NCBI GenBank assembly: GCA_045578845.1
Contig: JAZNLA010000055.1
Location: 1-13,541, forward strand
Direction of reading: 5' to 3'
Source: UMGS172 sp045578845
Lineage (GTDB): Bacteria; Bacillota; Clostridia; Oscillospirales; Acutalibacteraceae
Length of the DNA: 13,541 bases
The notes beneath the pieces are model-generated. The model had not been told where the DNA came from. It ran no database searches and saw only the letters and a program-made list of their open reading frames with translations. Position numbers and translations under genes: made by a program. Every line of letters starts with the position of its first letter. Positions within the stretch are counted from its first letter, which is position 1. This document shows positions 1 to 6,077 of this stretch, piece by piece.

Positions 1-890
1 AGTCGGACATAGCGAACCCTTCTTACATTGCTGTTGGATTGATTATAGGCTACAGTCGTGTTTACCGAGTTCATACCGACATTGCTGGTAGAATATCCGC
101 TATTTTGCGAGGTGGACACAGCTATATCAAAGGAATTGTAGTTGTAGTCTGTTCCCAACGCACCATTAACAAGGTTTAGTATTTCACTTGTCTGTATTGT
201 GCCGTTATAACGGTTACTGCCACTGGAAGTGGTTGTAAAGGGCAGTGTTCCTATGCATGTCCATTTTCCGTCCAGATAAATATAAAAATTGGCATTGTAA
301 TTTGCTGTAACCGGACTATCGCCCACGCTGTATGTTGAAGCGTTATTCTGCGTGGAGCTTGTATCGTTATTTGCAGGGTTGTCCAAAGCCAAGGTGCTTA
401 CGGTGTTGATCTTTTCATTAAGTACAATATCGGGCAATGTTTCCTCATCAGAAATCGTTGTATTGAGTGCCGCCACTGTATCCTGCGATAAAGTAAGTGT
501 ATCCGCATCTGTCGATTGGGAGGTATTTAAATTTGTATTGAATGTCAGTGCCGACGACATTGTATCGGTTATAACATATTCGAGAGAACGAGTTTCACTA
601 TTCCCAAGCAATGTTAAAATGCCGTTTATGTTATTATCTTTCAGTAATACAATGTAGCAGTTACCATCGTGGGTATGTGCAGGTTTTTCGCAAACGAGAA
701 AATCACCGTTATAGCAACTATCCGTGTGCGTATGTTCCTCAATACCGCAACGAATTTCCTGTTCCAACGCCACGGCAGAGGTGATATTTAGGCAGAACAA
801 CAAAACGCAAACTGCGGCACTAAGCACCGCCATGATTGCGACAAATAAAATGCTTTTAATATTAAGTTTTCTATCTCCAAAAGCATTCAT
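1..890 (-). CDS. Surface/adhesin-like protein with HTHTDxCY motifs, C-terminus beyond the left edge
   Basis: Reading from ATG at 890-888, the frame stays open to base 1, so about 296 residues are visible and the C-terminus is missing. An in-frame TGA lies at 911-909, and the upstream purine stretch (GAGAGTGGA) is only a weak ribosome binding site. Residues about 12-35 form a hydrophobic signal/anchor, with a plausible cleavage site near SAVA-LEQ. Then come two Cys/His motifs, EEHTHTDSCY (51-60) and AHTHDGNCY (71-79). Such repeats are common in large clostridial surface proteins that carry Cna-B/SpaA-type domains. Later the segment NFYIYLDGKWTCIGTLP resembles a module seen in such adhesins. 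The rest is Thr/Ser/Asn-rich and looks extracellular. It lies 28 bp downstream of a signal peptidase gene on the same strand, so the two are probably co-transcribed and the peptidase may process it. No sortase motif can be checked because the end is outside the window. The adhesin role is inferred. Confidence 0.8.
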   Translation of the reverse strand, partial: MNAFGDRKLNIKSILFVAIMAVLSAAVCVLLFCLNITSAVALEQEIRCGIEEHTHTDSCYNGDFLVCEKPAHTHDGNCYIVLLKDNNINGILTLLGNSETRSLEYVITDTMSSALTFNTNLNTSQSTDADTLTLSQDTVAALNTTISDEETLPDIVLNEKINTVSTLALDNPANNDTSSTQNNASTYSVGDSPVTANYNANFYIYLDGKWTCIGTLPFTTTSSGSNRYNGTIQTSEILNLVNGALGTDYNYNSFDIAVSTSQNSGYSTSNVGMNSVNTTVAYNQSNSNVRRVRYVR

Positions 891-918
891 TGCTGTTCCA
901 CTCTCTACTCAAAGGAAT

Positions 919-1458
919 TTACTCTACCCCACCAAAGGGTTTAATTGAAAATACTACCTTTCCAATCAGTCTATCATCTGTTACAACACCGATTTCTTCT
1001 AATCGGCTATCCATTGCAACATTCCTGTTATCTCCAAGAACGAAAAAAGCACCGGAAGGTATATTGTATGGAAAATCCAAATTGCACTGTCCCAATGTTT
1101 TGTTTTCAATGTATGGCTCGTCCAGCTCTTTGCCGTTGACTGAAACCGTACCGAAAATATCAATGGATAACTGCTCGTTACCGGTTGCGACAACACGCCG
1201 CACCAATACTTTGTTGTTGTAATAGAATGCTATGATATCTCCGTGCTCAATCTCTGCCATTTTGTTTACAATCAAGATCTGCCCATCCTCTAACGTGGGC
1301 GACATGCTTGTGCCATAGTACTTAACGACCGGCATAATAAAGGTAAACAAATTCAGAAGAAGAGACGCGGTTACTGTTACGATAATAACTATTTTCAAGG
1401 TTGACTTAAATAAAGCCGATCTGAAAAAGTTATCCTTTTTCTTTGAATGTTTCGCCAC
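919..1458 (-). CDS. Type I signal peptidase (S26 family) with Arg in the box D lysine position
   Basis: This 179-aa protein has one N-terminal membrane helix (about 22-44) and the S26 boxes in order. Box B is YYGTSMSPTL with nucleophile Ser51. Then come HGDIIAF (72-78), box D VRRVVATG (86-93) and box E GDNRNVAMDSR (142-152). In family members the general base is the first Lys of a V-K-R-V motif in box D. Here both codons are Arg (CGG at 1200-1198, CGT at 1197-1195), so the usual Ser-Lys dyad looks altered. SipW/ER-type relatives have His at that place, so this is a third state. The start is supported by AGGAGA about 8 nt upstream. It precedes the surface protein gene at 1-890 and probably serves its export or processing. 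It has its own promoter and a long structured leader. Family assignment is secure; full activity is not. Confidence 0.9.
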   Translation of the reverse strand: MAKHSKKKDNFFRSALFKSTLKIVIIVTVTASLLLNLFTFIMPVVKYYGTSMSPTLEDGQILIVNKMAEIEHGDIIAFYYNNKVLVRRVVATGNEQLSIDIFGTVSVNGKELDEPYIENKTLGQCNLDFPYNIPSGAFFVLGDNRNVAMDSRLEEIGVVTDDRLIGKVVFSIKPFGGVE

Positions 1459-1596
1459 TGTCTTTTATCTCCTAAACAATACGAAAAGCCATCTACAAAG
1501 CATAGAAAGAATAAACCCTCTATGCATTAAAGATGGCTTTGCTTATGTAATATTCGGTTCGCTGATTGAAAAAGGCACAGTTATGCCTTGCTTGCT
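1459..1596 (-). promoter_or_regulatory. Structured 5' leader of the signal peptidase operon
   Basis: Between the predicted start of transcription (near 1596) and the ATG are two hairpins, in transcript order. The first is AAGGCA/TGCCTT (1572-1589) followed by a short U run. The second is a large hairpin at 1485-1540, with outer arms AAAGCCATCT/AGATGGCTTT and inner arms GCATAG/CTATGC, followed by UUUUCGUAUU. The ribosome binding site follows the second hairpin by about 10 nt. Both could act as weak terminators or attenuators. A 20-codon reading frame (1527-1465) lies in the large hairpin and ends in the ribosome binding site, but it has no ribosome binding site of its own. I do not recognise a known riboswitch class. 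Confidence 0.5.
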
Positions 1597-1602
1597 CAAC
1601 AA

Positions 1603-1630
1603 ATTATACTGCATAGGCATTCTCTGTCAA
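1603..1630 (-). promoter_or_regulatory. Sigma-A type promoter for signal peptidase and surface protein
   Basis: Minus-strand TTGACA (1630-1625) and TATAAT (1608-1603) are both perfect hexamers separated by 16 bp. Transcription should start near 1596, giving a leader of about 138 nt. This separates the operon from the SLOG gene upstream. Confidence 0.75.
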
Positions 1631-1730
1631 CCCCTTTCGACAAAATCTATTTATAAATATAATTATACGTAATGTATTGTAGCACAATATCTTTGTTTTT
1701 GCAACGGGTTTAGGCAACATATTCCAATTT

Positions 1731-2210
1731 CTACATTTCTATATATTCAGCAAGATTTACAATGGTTTTTTCTTGCTTTTTTGCATAGTCTACCGTTTGC
1801 CAAGTACCTCCGTGGTTGTTCTCCAAATAGCAGATAACAATATCAGCCCTATCAACCATTTCACGATTACGGATTTGTATAGCTGATTTAGGATGTGCTA
1901 TAGATGCCGCATAGGAAATTTCTACGTCAGTATAATAATCGTGGAAGTATTCTTCGTTGTTCAAATACTCCGCAGTAGGATACGGCAACATCAATACAAG
2001 GGCACTATTATCATCTCTTACATTTTTTCGTACACGAAGCACCGTTGATGAAACACACTGATCAAACTCGCCATTACGTCCCACCAGAAAATCTACATAC
2101 TCTTTTTCGTTAATAAGTTTCCGTATCTGTTCCTCAAGCAATTCTTCCACCTTTAACAGGTTATCTATATACCTGTGACCGAAAAAGGCAACCGTAAAAA
2201 TATCAAGCAT
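1731..2210 (-). CDS. SLOG-superfamily protein (DUF1273/YpsA-like)
   Basis: This 159-aa protein has the layout of the small SLOG/DUF1273 family. It has an N-terminal strand ending in FFGHR (9-13), a helical stretch with many Glu, then VDFLVGRNGEFD (39-50), LVLMLPYPT (71-79), IQIRNREMVDRADIVICYL (111-129) and a GGT turn (134-136) before YAKK. The superfamily binds nucleotides or nucleotide-like ligands in a Rossmann-type fold. The role of this subgroup is not settled, and it is frequent in Firmicutes and their mobile elements. The start is supported by AGGAG about 9 nt upstream. It is divergent from an XRE repressor, and its transcript has a leader of about 200 nt that ends in a terminator-like hairpin. 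No clear terminator follows it; bases 1631-1730 hold only a small AT-rich hairpin. Confidence 0.8.
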   Translation of the reverse strand: MLDIFTVAFFGHRYIDNLLKVEELLEEQIRKLINEKEYVDFLVGRNGEFDQCVSSTVLRVRKNVRDDNSALVLMLPYPTAEYLNNEEYFHDYYTDVEISYAASIAHPKSAIQIRNREMVDRADIVICYLENNHGGTWQTVDYAKKQEKTIVNLAEYIEM

Positions 2211-2222
2211 TATACCACTCCT

Positions 2223-2255
2223 AAAAAATACCCACCGAACCTATGTCCGATGGGT
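2223..2255 (-). terminator. Terminator-like hairpin directly before the SLOG ribosome binding site
   Basis: On the minus strand ACCCATCGG (2255-2247) pairs over 9 bp, with two G-U pairs, with TCGGTGGGT (2238-2230). A U-rich run (2229-2223) follows, then AGGAG. An intrinsic terminator at this place would have to be read through for the SLOG gene to be expressed, so it is a candidate attenuator. Confidence 0.5.
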
Positions 2256-2291
2256 TATCCTGCAATGACTCGACTATCTCTTTAAATAAGT

Positions 2292-2381
2292 TCAAACAGA
2301 ACCAACGGTCTTACTCCGCAAATAGAATGGATATACCAAACGCAAAGCGAACGCCGATAAAAATGTGTGTATAGCGGTCAT
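2292..2381 (-). CDS. Possible 29-aa leader peptide in the SLOG leader
   Basis: The frame runs ATG (2381-2379) to TGA (2294-2292) and reads MTAIHTFLSAFALRLVYPF followed by YLRSKTVGSV. It lies between the predicted transcription start and the terminator-like hairpin, the place where translation-coupled attenuators have their leader peptides. There is no ribosome binding site in front of it and the leader is short, so chance is a real alternative. Confidence 0.2.
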   Translation of the reverse strand: MTAIHTFLSAFALRLVYPFYLRSKTVGSV

Positions 2382-2420
2382 TTAAGGAACGATTATAGGT
2401 TTATTTCCGATACTTTTCAT

Positions 2421-2449
2421 ATTATATCATATATAAACCAATATTGCAA
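2421..2449 (-). promoter_or_regulatory. Promoter for the SLOG gene
   Basis: Minus-strand TTGCAA (2449-2444) is 17 bp from TATAAT (2426-2421). The predicted start is near 2414, which gives a leader of about 200 nt. The rest of the 311-bp intergenic stretch 2211-2521 holds the leader hairpin, the possible leader peptide and the direct repeat listed separately. Confidence 0.65.
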
Positions 2450-2456
2450 CAACTTT

Positions 2457-2486
2457 ACCGCCTTACAACCAATAATATCACCGCCT
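2457..2486. promoter_or_regulatory. Direct repeat ACCGCCT, possible XRE operator
   Basis: ACCGCCT occurs at 2457-2463 and 2480-2486, 23 bp apart (about two helical turns), between the SLOG promoter and the XRE start. A TATAAT at 2500-2505 lies before the XRE gene but has no good -35. Binding here could control both divergent genes; this rests on position only. Confidence 0.3.
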
Positions 2487-2521
2487 GTATGGGTTAAAAT
2501 ATAATAAAGGGTGGTGAGATT

Positions 2522-2833
2522 ATGGACGAAAAAGATTTTGCTTTGCGATTAGCACAACTGCGTGAAAAGAAGAATGTATCCGCACGAGAAATGAGTTTGG
2601 CAATTGGACAGAACGCAGGATATATTAACAATATCGAATCTGGGAAATCGTTGCCGTCTTTACCGGGTATTTTCTATATATGTGATTATTTAGGTATTTC
2701 TGTAGGCGAGTTCTTTGATCTCGAAGCCAAGAATCCCACCAAATTGGATGCAATCATCAAGGATTTGAAAAAACTTGATGACCAACAGTTAGATACCATT
2801 GCAAATTTGATAAAAGGTTTAATTAAGAAATAA
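2522..2833 (+). CDS. XRE-family helix-turn-helix transcriptional regulator
   Basis: This 103-aa protein has a Cro/CI-type HTH over about residues 6-62: FALRLAQLREKK, then MSLAIGQNAGYINNIESGK (recognition helix region about 31-40), then SLPGIFYICDYLGISVGEFF. A short charged C-terminal tail with two amphipathic helices (about 74-102) may dimerise. It is likely a small repressor. The upstream GGTGAG is a fair ribosome binding site. It is divergent from the SLOG gene and may regulate both itself and that gene through the intergenic repeat. A strong terminator follows the stop codon. Confidence 0.9.
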   Translation: MDEKDFALRLAQLREKKNVSAREMSLAIGQNAGYINNIESGKSLPSLPGIFYICDYLGISVGEFFDLEAKNPTKLDAIIKDLKKLDDQQLDTIANLIKGLIKK

Positions 2834-2836
2834 ACT

Positions 2837-2872
2837 ATAAGTAAAGCCGCCCGAGTGGGCGGCTTTACTTAT
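2837..2872. terminator. Bidirectional terminator between XRE gene and transglutaminase-like gene
   Basis: The two 16-nt arms (2837-2852 and 2857-2872) are exact inverted repeats around a GAGT loop, with a GCCGCCC/GGGCGGC core and A/T-rich outer ends. The hairpin lies between convergent stop codons at 2833 and 2875 and can serve both strands. Confidence 0.85.
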
Positions 2873-2874
2873 GC

Positions 2875-3786
2875 TTAGTATATCTTCGTTATAAAAAATT
2901 CTTTAATAGTAACATATGGACTATCAATTTTGCGAAAACCATAAAGTACTCTTTGATTTTTAGTTTGAACAATATCAAAGGTAACGTCCATATCCCACCA
3001 AGAGTCATTAAAGTAGACTCTATTCCAAGCATGATGATAATTCGCATCATCTAATTTTGTTCCATCAAGGACATAGCAAGGGATATTCTGGCTACGACAG
3101 AGTGCTGCGAATAGATGGGAAAAGTCGTAGCAGATACCTTTTTTAGTGGTTAAAGTTTTACGAACATTAAAATATTGAATAAAGGGTTCACATTTGTAAT
3201 CATACTCGAAATTATGTATCATCCAATAATATATTGCTTTTACCTGTTCTTCATCAGTATCGCAATTGGCACAAATTTCGTCAGCAAGTTCAACTGTGTC
3301 TGTATCCCACAAGGTTGCCTGACCGTTGGCAAGAGAAACATCATACTGTTTGTAGACGAAAATATATGCAGTGAAAAGAAAAGCAATTATAAACGCTGAT
3401 ACAATCAAAACATAAATTTTCGTTATTAGATTATCTTTGCTCGTGTTGTTGGAAAATGCAGTATAGTACATAAGAACAATAGCAAGAGAGATAATTGATA
3501 AAAACGAAAAAACTCTGCGACAATAAATTGCATAGGCAATATTCATACAAACAATGAGTATCAGTAAAATATAAACCACTGTTCTCGTTGCTTTTGTTTT
3601 TATCTCAACCGCTAAAAACAAACACGGTAAAACTGACAATAAATAGAATACCGTAAGTGTTGGAGATAAAACAAGGAAATCTTTTAAATATAAACCTAAT
3701 AGTAAATTATAGACAGATGCAATAGCAAAGAAAATAAGTCTAATTTTTGTCTGCAATGTGTTTGCAAAGAGTTTGGATATCTTCAC
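2875..3786 (-). CDS. Membrane-anchored transglutaminase-like protein
   Basis: This 303-aa protein has about five hydrophobic segments in its first 145 residues (about 15-35, 38-60, 68-88, 92-112, 122-146). A soluble transglutaminase-like domain follows. The catalytic set is visible: Cys219 in KKGICYDFSHLFAALCR, His252 in YHHAWNRV and Asp267 in WWDMDVTFD. The domain most likely faces the outside. Bacterial relatives act as cysteine proteases or amide-forming enzymes on envelope or secreted proteins; the substrate here is unknown. The start is GTG (3786-3784), with GAGGA about 6 nt before it and no in-frame ATG nearby that fits better. It stands alone, facing the XRE terminator, and no clear promoter is visible upstream. 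Confidence 0.88.
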   Translation of the reverse strand: MKISKLFANTLQTKIRLIFFAIASVYNLLLGLYLKDFLVLSPTLTVFYLLSVLPCLFLAVEIKTKATRTVVYILLILIVCMNIAYAIYCRRVFSFLSIISLAIVLMYYTAFSNNTSKDNLITKIYVLIVSAFIIAFLFTAYIFVYKQYDVSLANGQATLWDTDTVELADEICANCDTDEEQVKAIYYWMIHNFEYDYKCEPFIQYFNVRKTLTTKKGICYDFSHLFAALCRSQNIPCYVLDGTKLDDANYHHAWNRVYFNDSWWDMDVTFDIVQTKNQRVLYGFRKIDSPYVTIKEFFITKIY

Positions 3787-3865
3787 GATAATTCCTCAAT
3801 TCGTTTGTAAATTCACATTGCAACAATTCGTTTTCCAATACTTAAAAACTAAAATTCAGATGATT

Positions 3866-3906
3866 CTTGCCCTTGATTTTGCCCTTATAATACTTTTGGG
3901 CAAGGG
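3866..3906. repeat. Cluster of TTGCCCTT repeats with inverted copy
   Basis: CTTGCCCTT at 3866-3874 and TTGCCCTT at 3879-3886 are direct repeats, and GGGCAAGGG at 3898-3906 is an inverted copy. The spacing of about 12-20 bp recalls recombinase arm-binding sites, which is inference. Confidence 0.4.
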
Positions 3907-4094
3907 TAAAACGAAATAATAAGTCATAACAAGTTGAAATGAGTTGTTTGCGAAAAACCCTTTATTTTCAAGACTTTTAGAGGATTTTATTGAACCCCAA
4001 CAATAAGCGATAATAATTCACAAAATATTAGTTTTCAAATTCTTATTTATCGGGCTAAAAATACAAAGATTTTTCTGCATATCTTTTTTGTGAT

Positions 4095-4118
4095 TTGTGC
4101 TAAATCTTGTGCTAAATC
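4095..4118. repeat. Tandem 12-mer duplicated exactly
   Basis: TTGTGCTAAATC occurs twice with no gap (4095-4106, 4107-4118). Confidence 0.6.
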
Positions 4119-4125
4119 GCAAAAT

Positions 4126-4231
4126 ACCGCATAAATAAAGGTTTTTTGATGACGAAGCACGGCATGGCAAGGCATTTGAGGGGCTTCTCAATAGATACTT
4201 CAAATAATAGAAAACCCTTTATTTATGCGGT
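4126..4231. repeat. 106-bp inverted-repeat unit
   Basis: The arms at 4126-4146 and 4211-4231 share ACCGCATAAATAAAGG and its complement and then differ by one base near the inner end. They enclose about 64 bp with no long ORF. It could be a MITE-like unit, an attachment site or a cruciform-forming hairpin. No target-site duplication is obvious. Confidence 0.5.
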
Positions 4232-4235
4232 TTTT

Positions 4236-4369
4236 GGCGGTTTGTCAGTTTTGACAGACCGCCTTCCTTTTTGCCAAAAACACCTTAAAGTCGAGGATAG
4301 TGTGGAAATTCCACACTTTGAAACACTCTAAAAAGGGCGGTTTTTAGGAGGTGTGTGTATCGCCGGGGG
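4236..4369 (+). repeat. Copy A of a structured noncoding repeat
   Basis: The element opens with a 12-bp hairpin (4236-4247/4252-4263, loop GTTT). The conserved block 4264-4316 follows and ends in the palindrome GTGTGGAAATTCCACAC (4300-4316). Next is a bulged hairpin with core CTAAAAA/TTTTTAG, and then GTATCGCCGGGGG (4357-4369). Copy B at 6078-6210 has the same layout in the same orientation. The first hairpin plus the U-rich stretch after it could also end plus-strand transcription. Function is unknown. Confidence 0.7.
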
Positions 4370-4387
4370 AATCTCGTTCAAAAACAC

Positions 4388-4427
4388 AAAAAGATATGAG
4401 AGAAAATTAAATCTCTCATATCTTTTT
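4388..4427. terminator. Bidirectional terminator after the YD-repeat lipoprotein gene
   Basis: The 16-nt arms at 4388-4403 and 4412-4427 are exact complements (core AGATATGAGAGA) around an 8-nt A/T loop, with U runs on both sides. The lipoprotein stop codon is 15 bp away. Confidence 0.8.
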
Positions 4428-4442
4428 TAGAGTTATATGTTT

Positions 4443-5663
4443 TTATAATTTTTCATATTCAAATGTTGCTATAAACTTTGTGCTTTCGGGTTTGTTCATA
4501 TTCCAAACGGTATATTCAATTATGTTTCCGTTTTTGTCATATTTCCGAGTTTTTTCTTCCTTATCGTTATAGTCAGTTTGGATTTGAGAGATTTTATTAC
4601 CATTTGAATCATATTCATATGAATAAATATACCTCGTTTTCGGTTGACCATTTATGTCATATTCTGTTTTTGTTTTCTTTAACAGATTTCCTTTATTATC
4701 TCTATCGTATATAATCTCATAGTCTATTTCTTTGACGCCGTCATTTATAAATTCAAATTGTTCTTTGATACATTCACCATTCGAATTATAACTATATGTT
4801 TCAATACCATTATCGTATTTTATTTCCAACAGTTTTCCATCGTTATCATAACTATATACCGTTTTTTCACCTATGTTTTCTCCGGTGTTTTGATTTATGT
4901 TCTGTATTGAAAGAATTTTTCCATCCTCATCACAAACATATTCTTTTTTAAATCCAATCTTTGCATCACTTTCAGGCATTATCTGGTAATTGTGTAGTGT
5001 ATTTCCATACATATCATAAACCATTTCTGTTGTATAAGATACAGAACCGTTTTCCTTGTAAATAATGCACTTTCTTGATGCTATTTGTCCATTATCGTGA
5101 TATGTATAACTTATATCATGACTGCCGTTAAAACCATTAGGATGCTGTATTATTTCTCTGATTTTTTGCCCCTTATTATCGTATGTATATTCTGTGCTTG
5201 AAGTTTGTCCACTAGATGTTGTTTCGCTTAAAGTCAAAATATTTCCGTCATTGTCATAACTATATGTCCATTTGGTCCATCCTGTGGTTGAACTGCTGCC
5301 ATTAAAAGTATCGCTACTGATAGAAAGAACATTGTTATGACTATCGTATGTCCATTCTGTATTTTGCTTGCGACCACTATTATCTGTTCGAATGCGAGTA
5401 ATCATATTACCGTTGTCGTCATATGTGTATGAATACTCACATTCAGCATCAGAATATTGATTCCACGAATATCCAGTAGTTAACTTAATGCTCTCTAACG
5501 ATGTGCCCGCCATACCTTGACTTGTTGCTTTTACAAGCACCCATTTTGCCTTACTTTCGGTTTCGTTTTCTTCCGTATTATTTAGTATTTTTGCATTTTC
5601 GCCGCAAGCTGACAGTGAAAAAATCATTACCATAGTCATTAAAACCGCAAATATTTTTTTCAT
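4443..5663 (-). CDS. YD-repeat (RHS-like) lipoprotein
   Basis: The 406-aa protein begins MKKIFAVLMTMVMIFSLSAC, a lipoprotein signal with lipidated Cys20. After a short polar linker (21-40) about twelve degenerate YD repeats fill residues 78-405, for example YTYDDNGNMIT, WTYDSHNNVLS, YSYDNDGNILT, YTYDNKGQKIR, YEYDSNGNKIS and RKYDKNGNIIE. YD repeats form beta-rich surface structures in RHS/teneurin-type proteins. This protein has no C-terminal toxin-like tail and stays within the repeats, so it is probably a surface-exposed binding protein. The longer frame upstream of this ATG overlaps a terminator and is rejected; GGAGGA sits 7 nt before the ATG at 5663-5661. It is monocistronic between a strong promoter and a terminator. 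Its expression is likely controlled by the structured leader, and two copies of a noncoding repeat flank the unit. Confidence 0.88.
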   Translation of the reverse strand: MKKIFAVLMTMVMIFSLSACGENAKILNNTEENETESKAKWVLVKATSQGMAGTSLESIKLTTGYSWNQYSDAECEYSYTYDDNGNMITRIRTDNSGRKQNTEWTYDSHNNVLSISSDTFNGSSSTTGWTKWTYSYDNDGNILTLSETTSSGQTSSTEYTYDNKGQKIREIIQHPNGFNGSHDISYTYHDNGQIASRKCIIYKENGSVSYTTEMVYDMYGNTLHNYQIMPESDAKIGFKKEYVCDEDGKILSIQNINQNTGENIGEKTVYSYDNDGKLLEIKYDNGIETYSYNSNGECIKEQFEFINDGVKEIDYEIIYDRDNKGNLLKKTKTEYDINGQPKTRYIYSYEYDSNGNKISQIQTDYNDKEEKTRKYDKNGNIIEYTVWNMNKPESTKFIATFEYEKL

Positions 5664-5682
5664 TTTCCATTCCTCCAAAAAT

Positions 5683-5712
5683 AAAAAAGTGTGTGCAACC
5701 GAAGCCACACAC
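5683..5712 (-). terminator. Leader terminator (UUCG-capped) before the lipoprotein ribosome binding site
   Basis: On the minus strand GTGTGTG (5712-5706) pairs with CACACAC (5695-5689). The tip contains a C-UUCG-G tetraloop, and U6-A-U5 follows. GGAGGA starts only about 7 nt beyond. It resembles the expression platform of a transcriptional attenuator. Its 5' arm (UGUGUGG) could instead pair with CCACACA at the very start of the transcript. Confidence 0.75.
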
Positions 5713-5740
5713 ACCGAAAAATGCCCAACTCCGATTTGCT

Positions 5741-5859
5741 ACCACACAAAATCGAATGTCATCCCATCATAGAAATGGAAAAACTGAAGTCGGCACTTTT
5801 ACCATAATAAAGTGCCCATTTCTACAACAAGGATGACCTATATTCGATTTTTGTGTGGT
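5741..5859 (-). ncRNA. Candidate riboswitch/attenuator RNA, class not recognised
   Basis: The transcript region forms one long rod. P1 is 5842-5859 with 5741-5757 (16-17 bp, one bulged A). P2 is GGTCATCC-type, seven pairs (5837-5831 with 5764-5758). P3 is TAGAAATG/CATTTCTA (5824-5817 with 5777-5770). P4 is GGCACTTT/AAAGTGCC (5816-5809 with 5799-5792). P3 and P4 abut on one side and are separated by 14 nt on the other. The predicted transcription start is at the foot of P1. The rod is followed by a linker and an intrinsic terminator before the lipoprotein gene. It matches no aptamer consensus I know. An insertion element or a 6S-like rod is an alternative. Confidence 0.6.
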
Positions 5860-5865
5860 GCCCAT

Positions 5866-5894
5866 ATTATACCACAAAATATTTTATATGTAAA
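5866..5894 (-). promoter_or_regulatory. Promoter of the lipoprotein gene and its leader
   Basis: Minus-strand TTTACA (5894-5889) and TATAAT (5871-5866) are 17 bp apart. The predicted start is at 5861-5859, giving a leader of about 197 nt. Confidence 0.75.
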
Positions 5895-5919
5895 GACCAA
5901 TATGCAAAAACAAGAAAAG

Positions 5920-5941
5920 AGGCACGGCGGACGCCGTGCCT
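5920..5941. terminator. Short GC-rich hairpin, terminator-like
   Basis: AGGCACGGC (5920-5928) pairs with GCCGTGCCT (5933-5941) over a 4-nt loop. T-rich sequence follows on both strands but without a clean U run. It may insulate the lipoprotein promoter from the genes to the right. Bases 5942-6077 hold no gene. Confidence 0.5.
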
Positions 5942-6077
5942 TTCGGTTGCTATTTTTTGTCGGTGCGTGGTTATATTATAGTTTTTCCCCATATTAAAAT
6001 TTTTCGTATTTCAAATACAGTTTTAGTGTGTAAAAGGTGTGTAAGCAAAAACAAACTCCCTTAAAATAGGGTTTTCG

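Larger units (their letters stand above)
3787..4235. other. Noncoding, repeat-rich stretch without a recognisable gene
   Basis: I see no convincing gene in these 449 bases. They hold TTGCCCTT twice plus an inverted partner (3866-3906), three occurrences of a sequence close to AAAACCCTTTATTT (3953, 4211, and inverted near 4134-4147), a tandem 12-mer and a long inverted repeat. Such clustering is typical of recombinase arm and core sites next to integrated elements, but no integrase is in the window. A 61-aa frame at 4018-4203 is not credible. Confidence 0.5.

Noticed and set aside
352..657. Plus-strand 101-aa frame
   Set aside because: It is antisense to the surface protein, which has recognisable motifs and an operon context.
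1465..1527. Twenty-codon frame in the signal peptidase leader
   Set aside because: It has no ribosome binding site and lies wholly within a hairpin; it is noted only as part of the leader.
4018..4203. Minus-strand 61-aa frame in the intergenic stretch
   Set aside because: It covers the tandem 12-mer and an arm of the inverted repeat, its composition is not protein-like, and it has no ribosome binding site.
5664..5714. Longer start (17 extra codons) for the YD-repeat lipoprotein
   Set aside because: These bases hold the leader terminator and the ribosome binding site, and the lipoprotein signal begins exactly at the ATG at 5663.
5741..5859. 6S RNA
   Set aside because: The rod shape is suggestive, but it lacks a large central bubble and is followed by a terminator and a coding gene, which fits a leader better.
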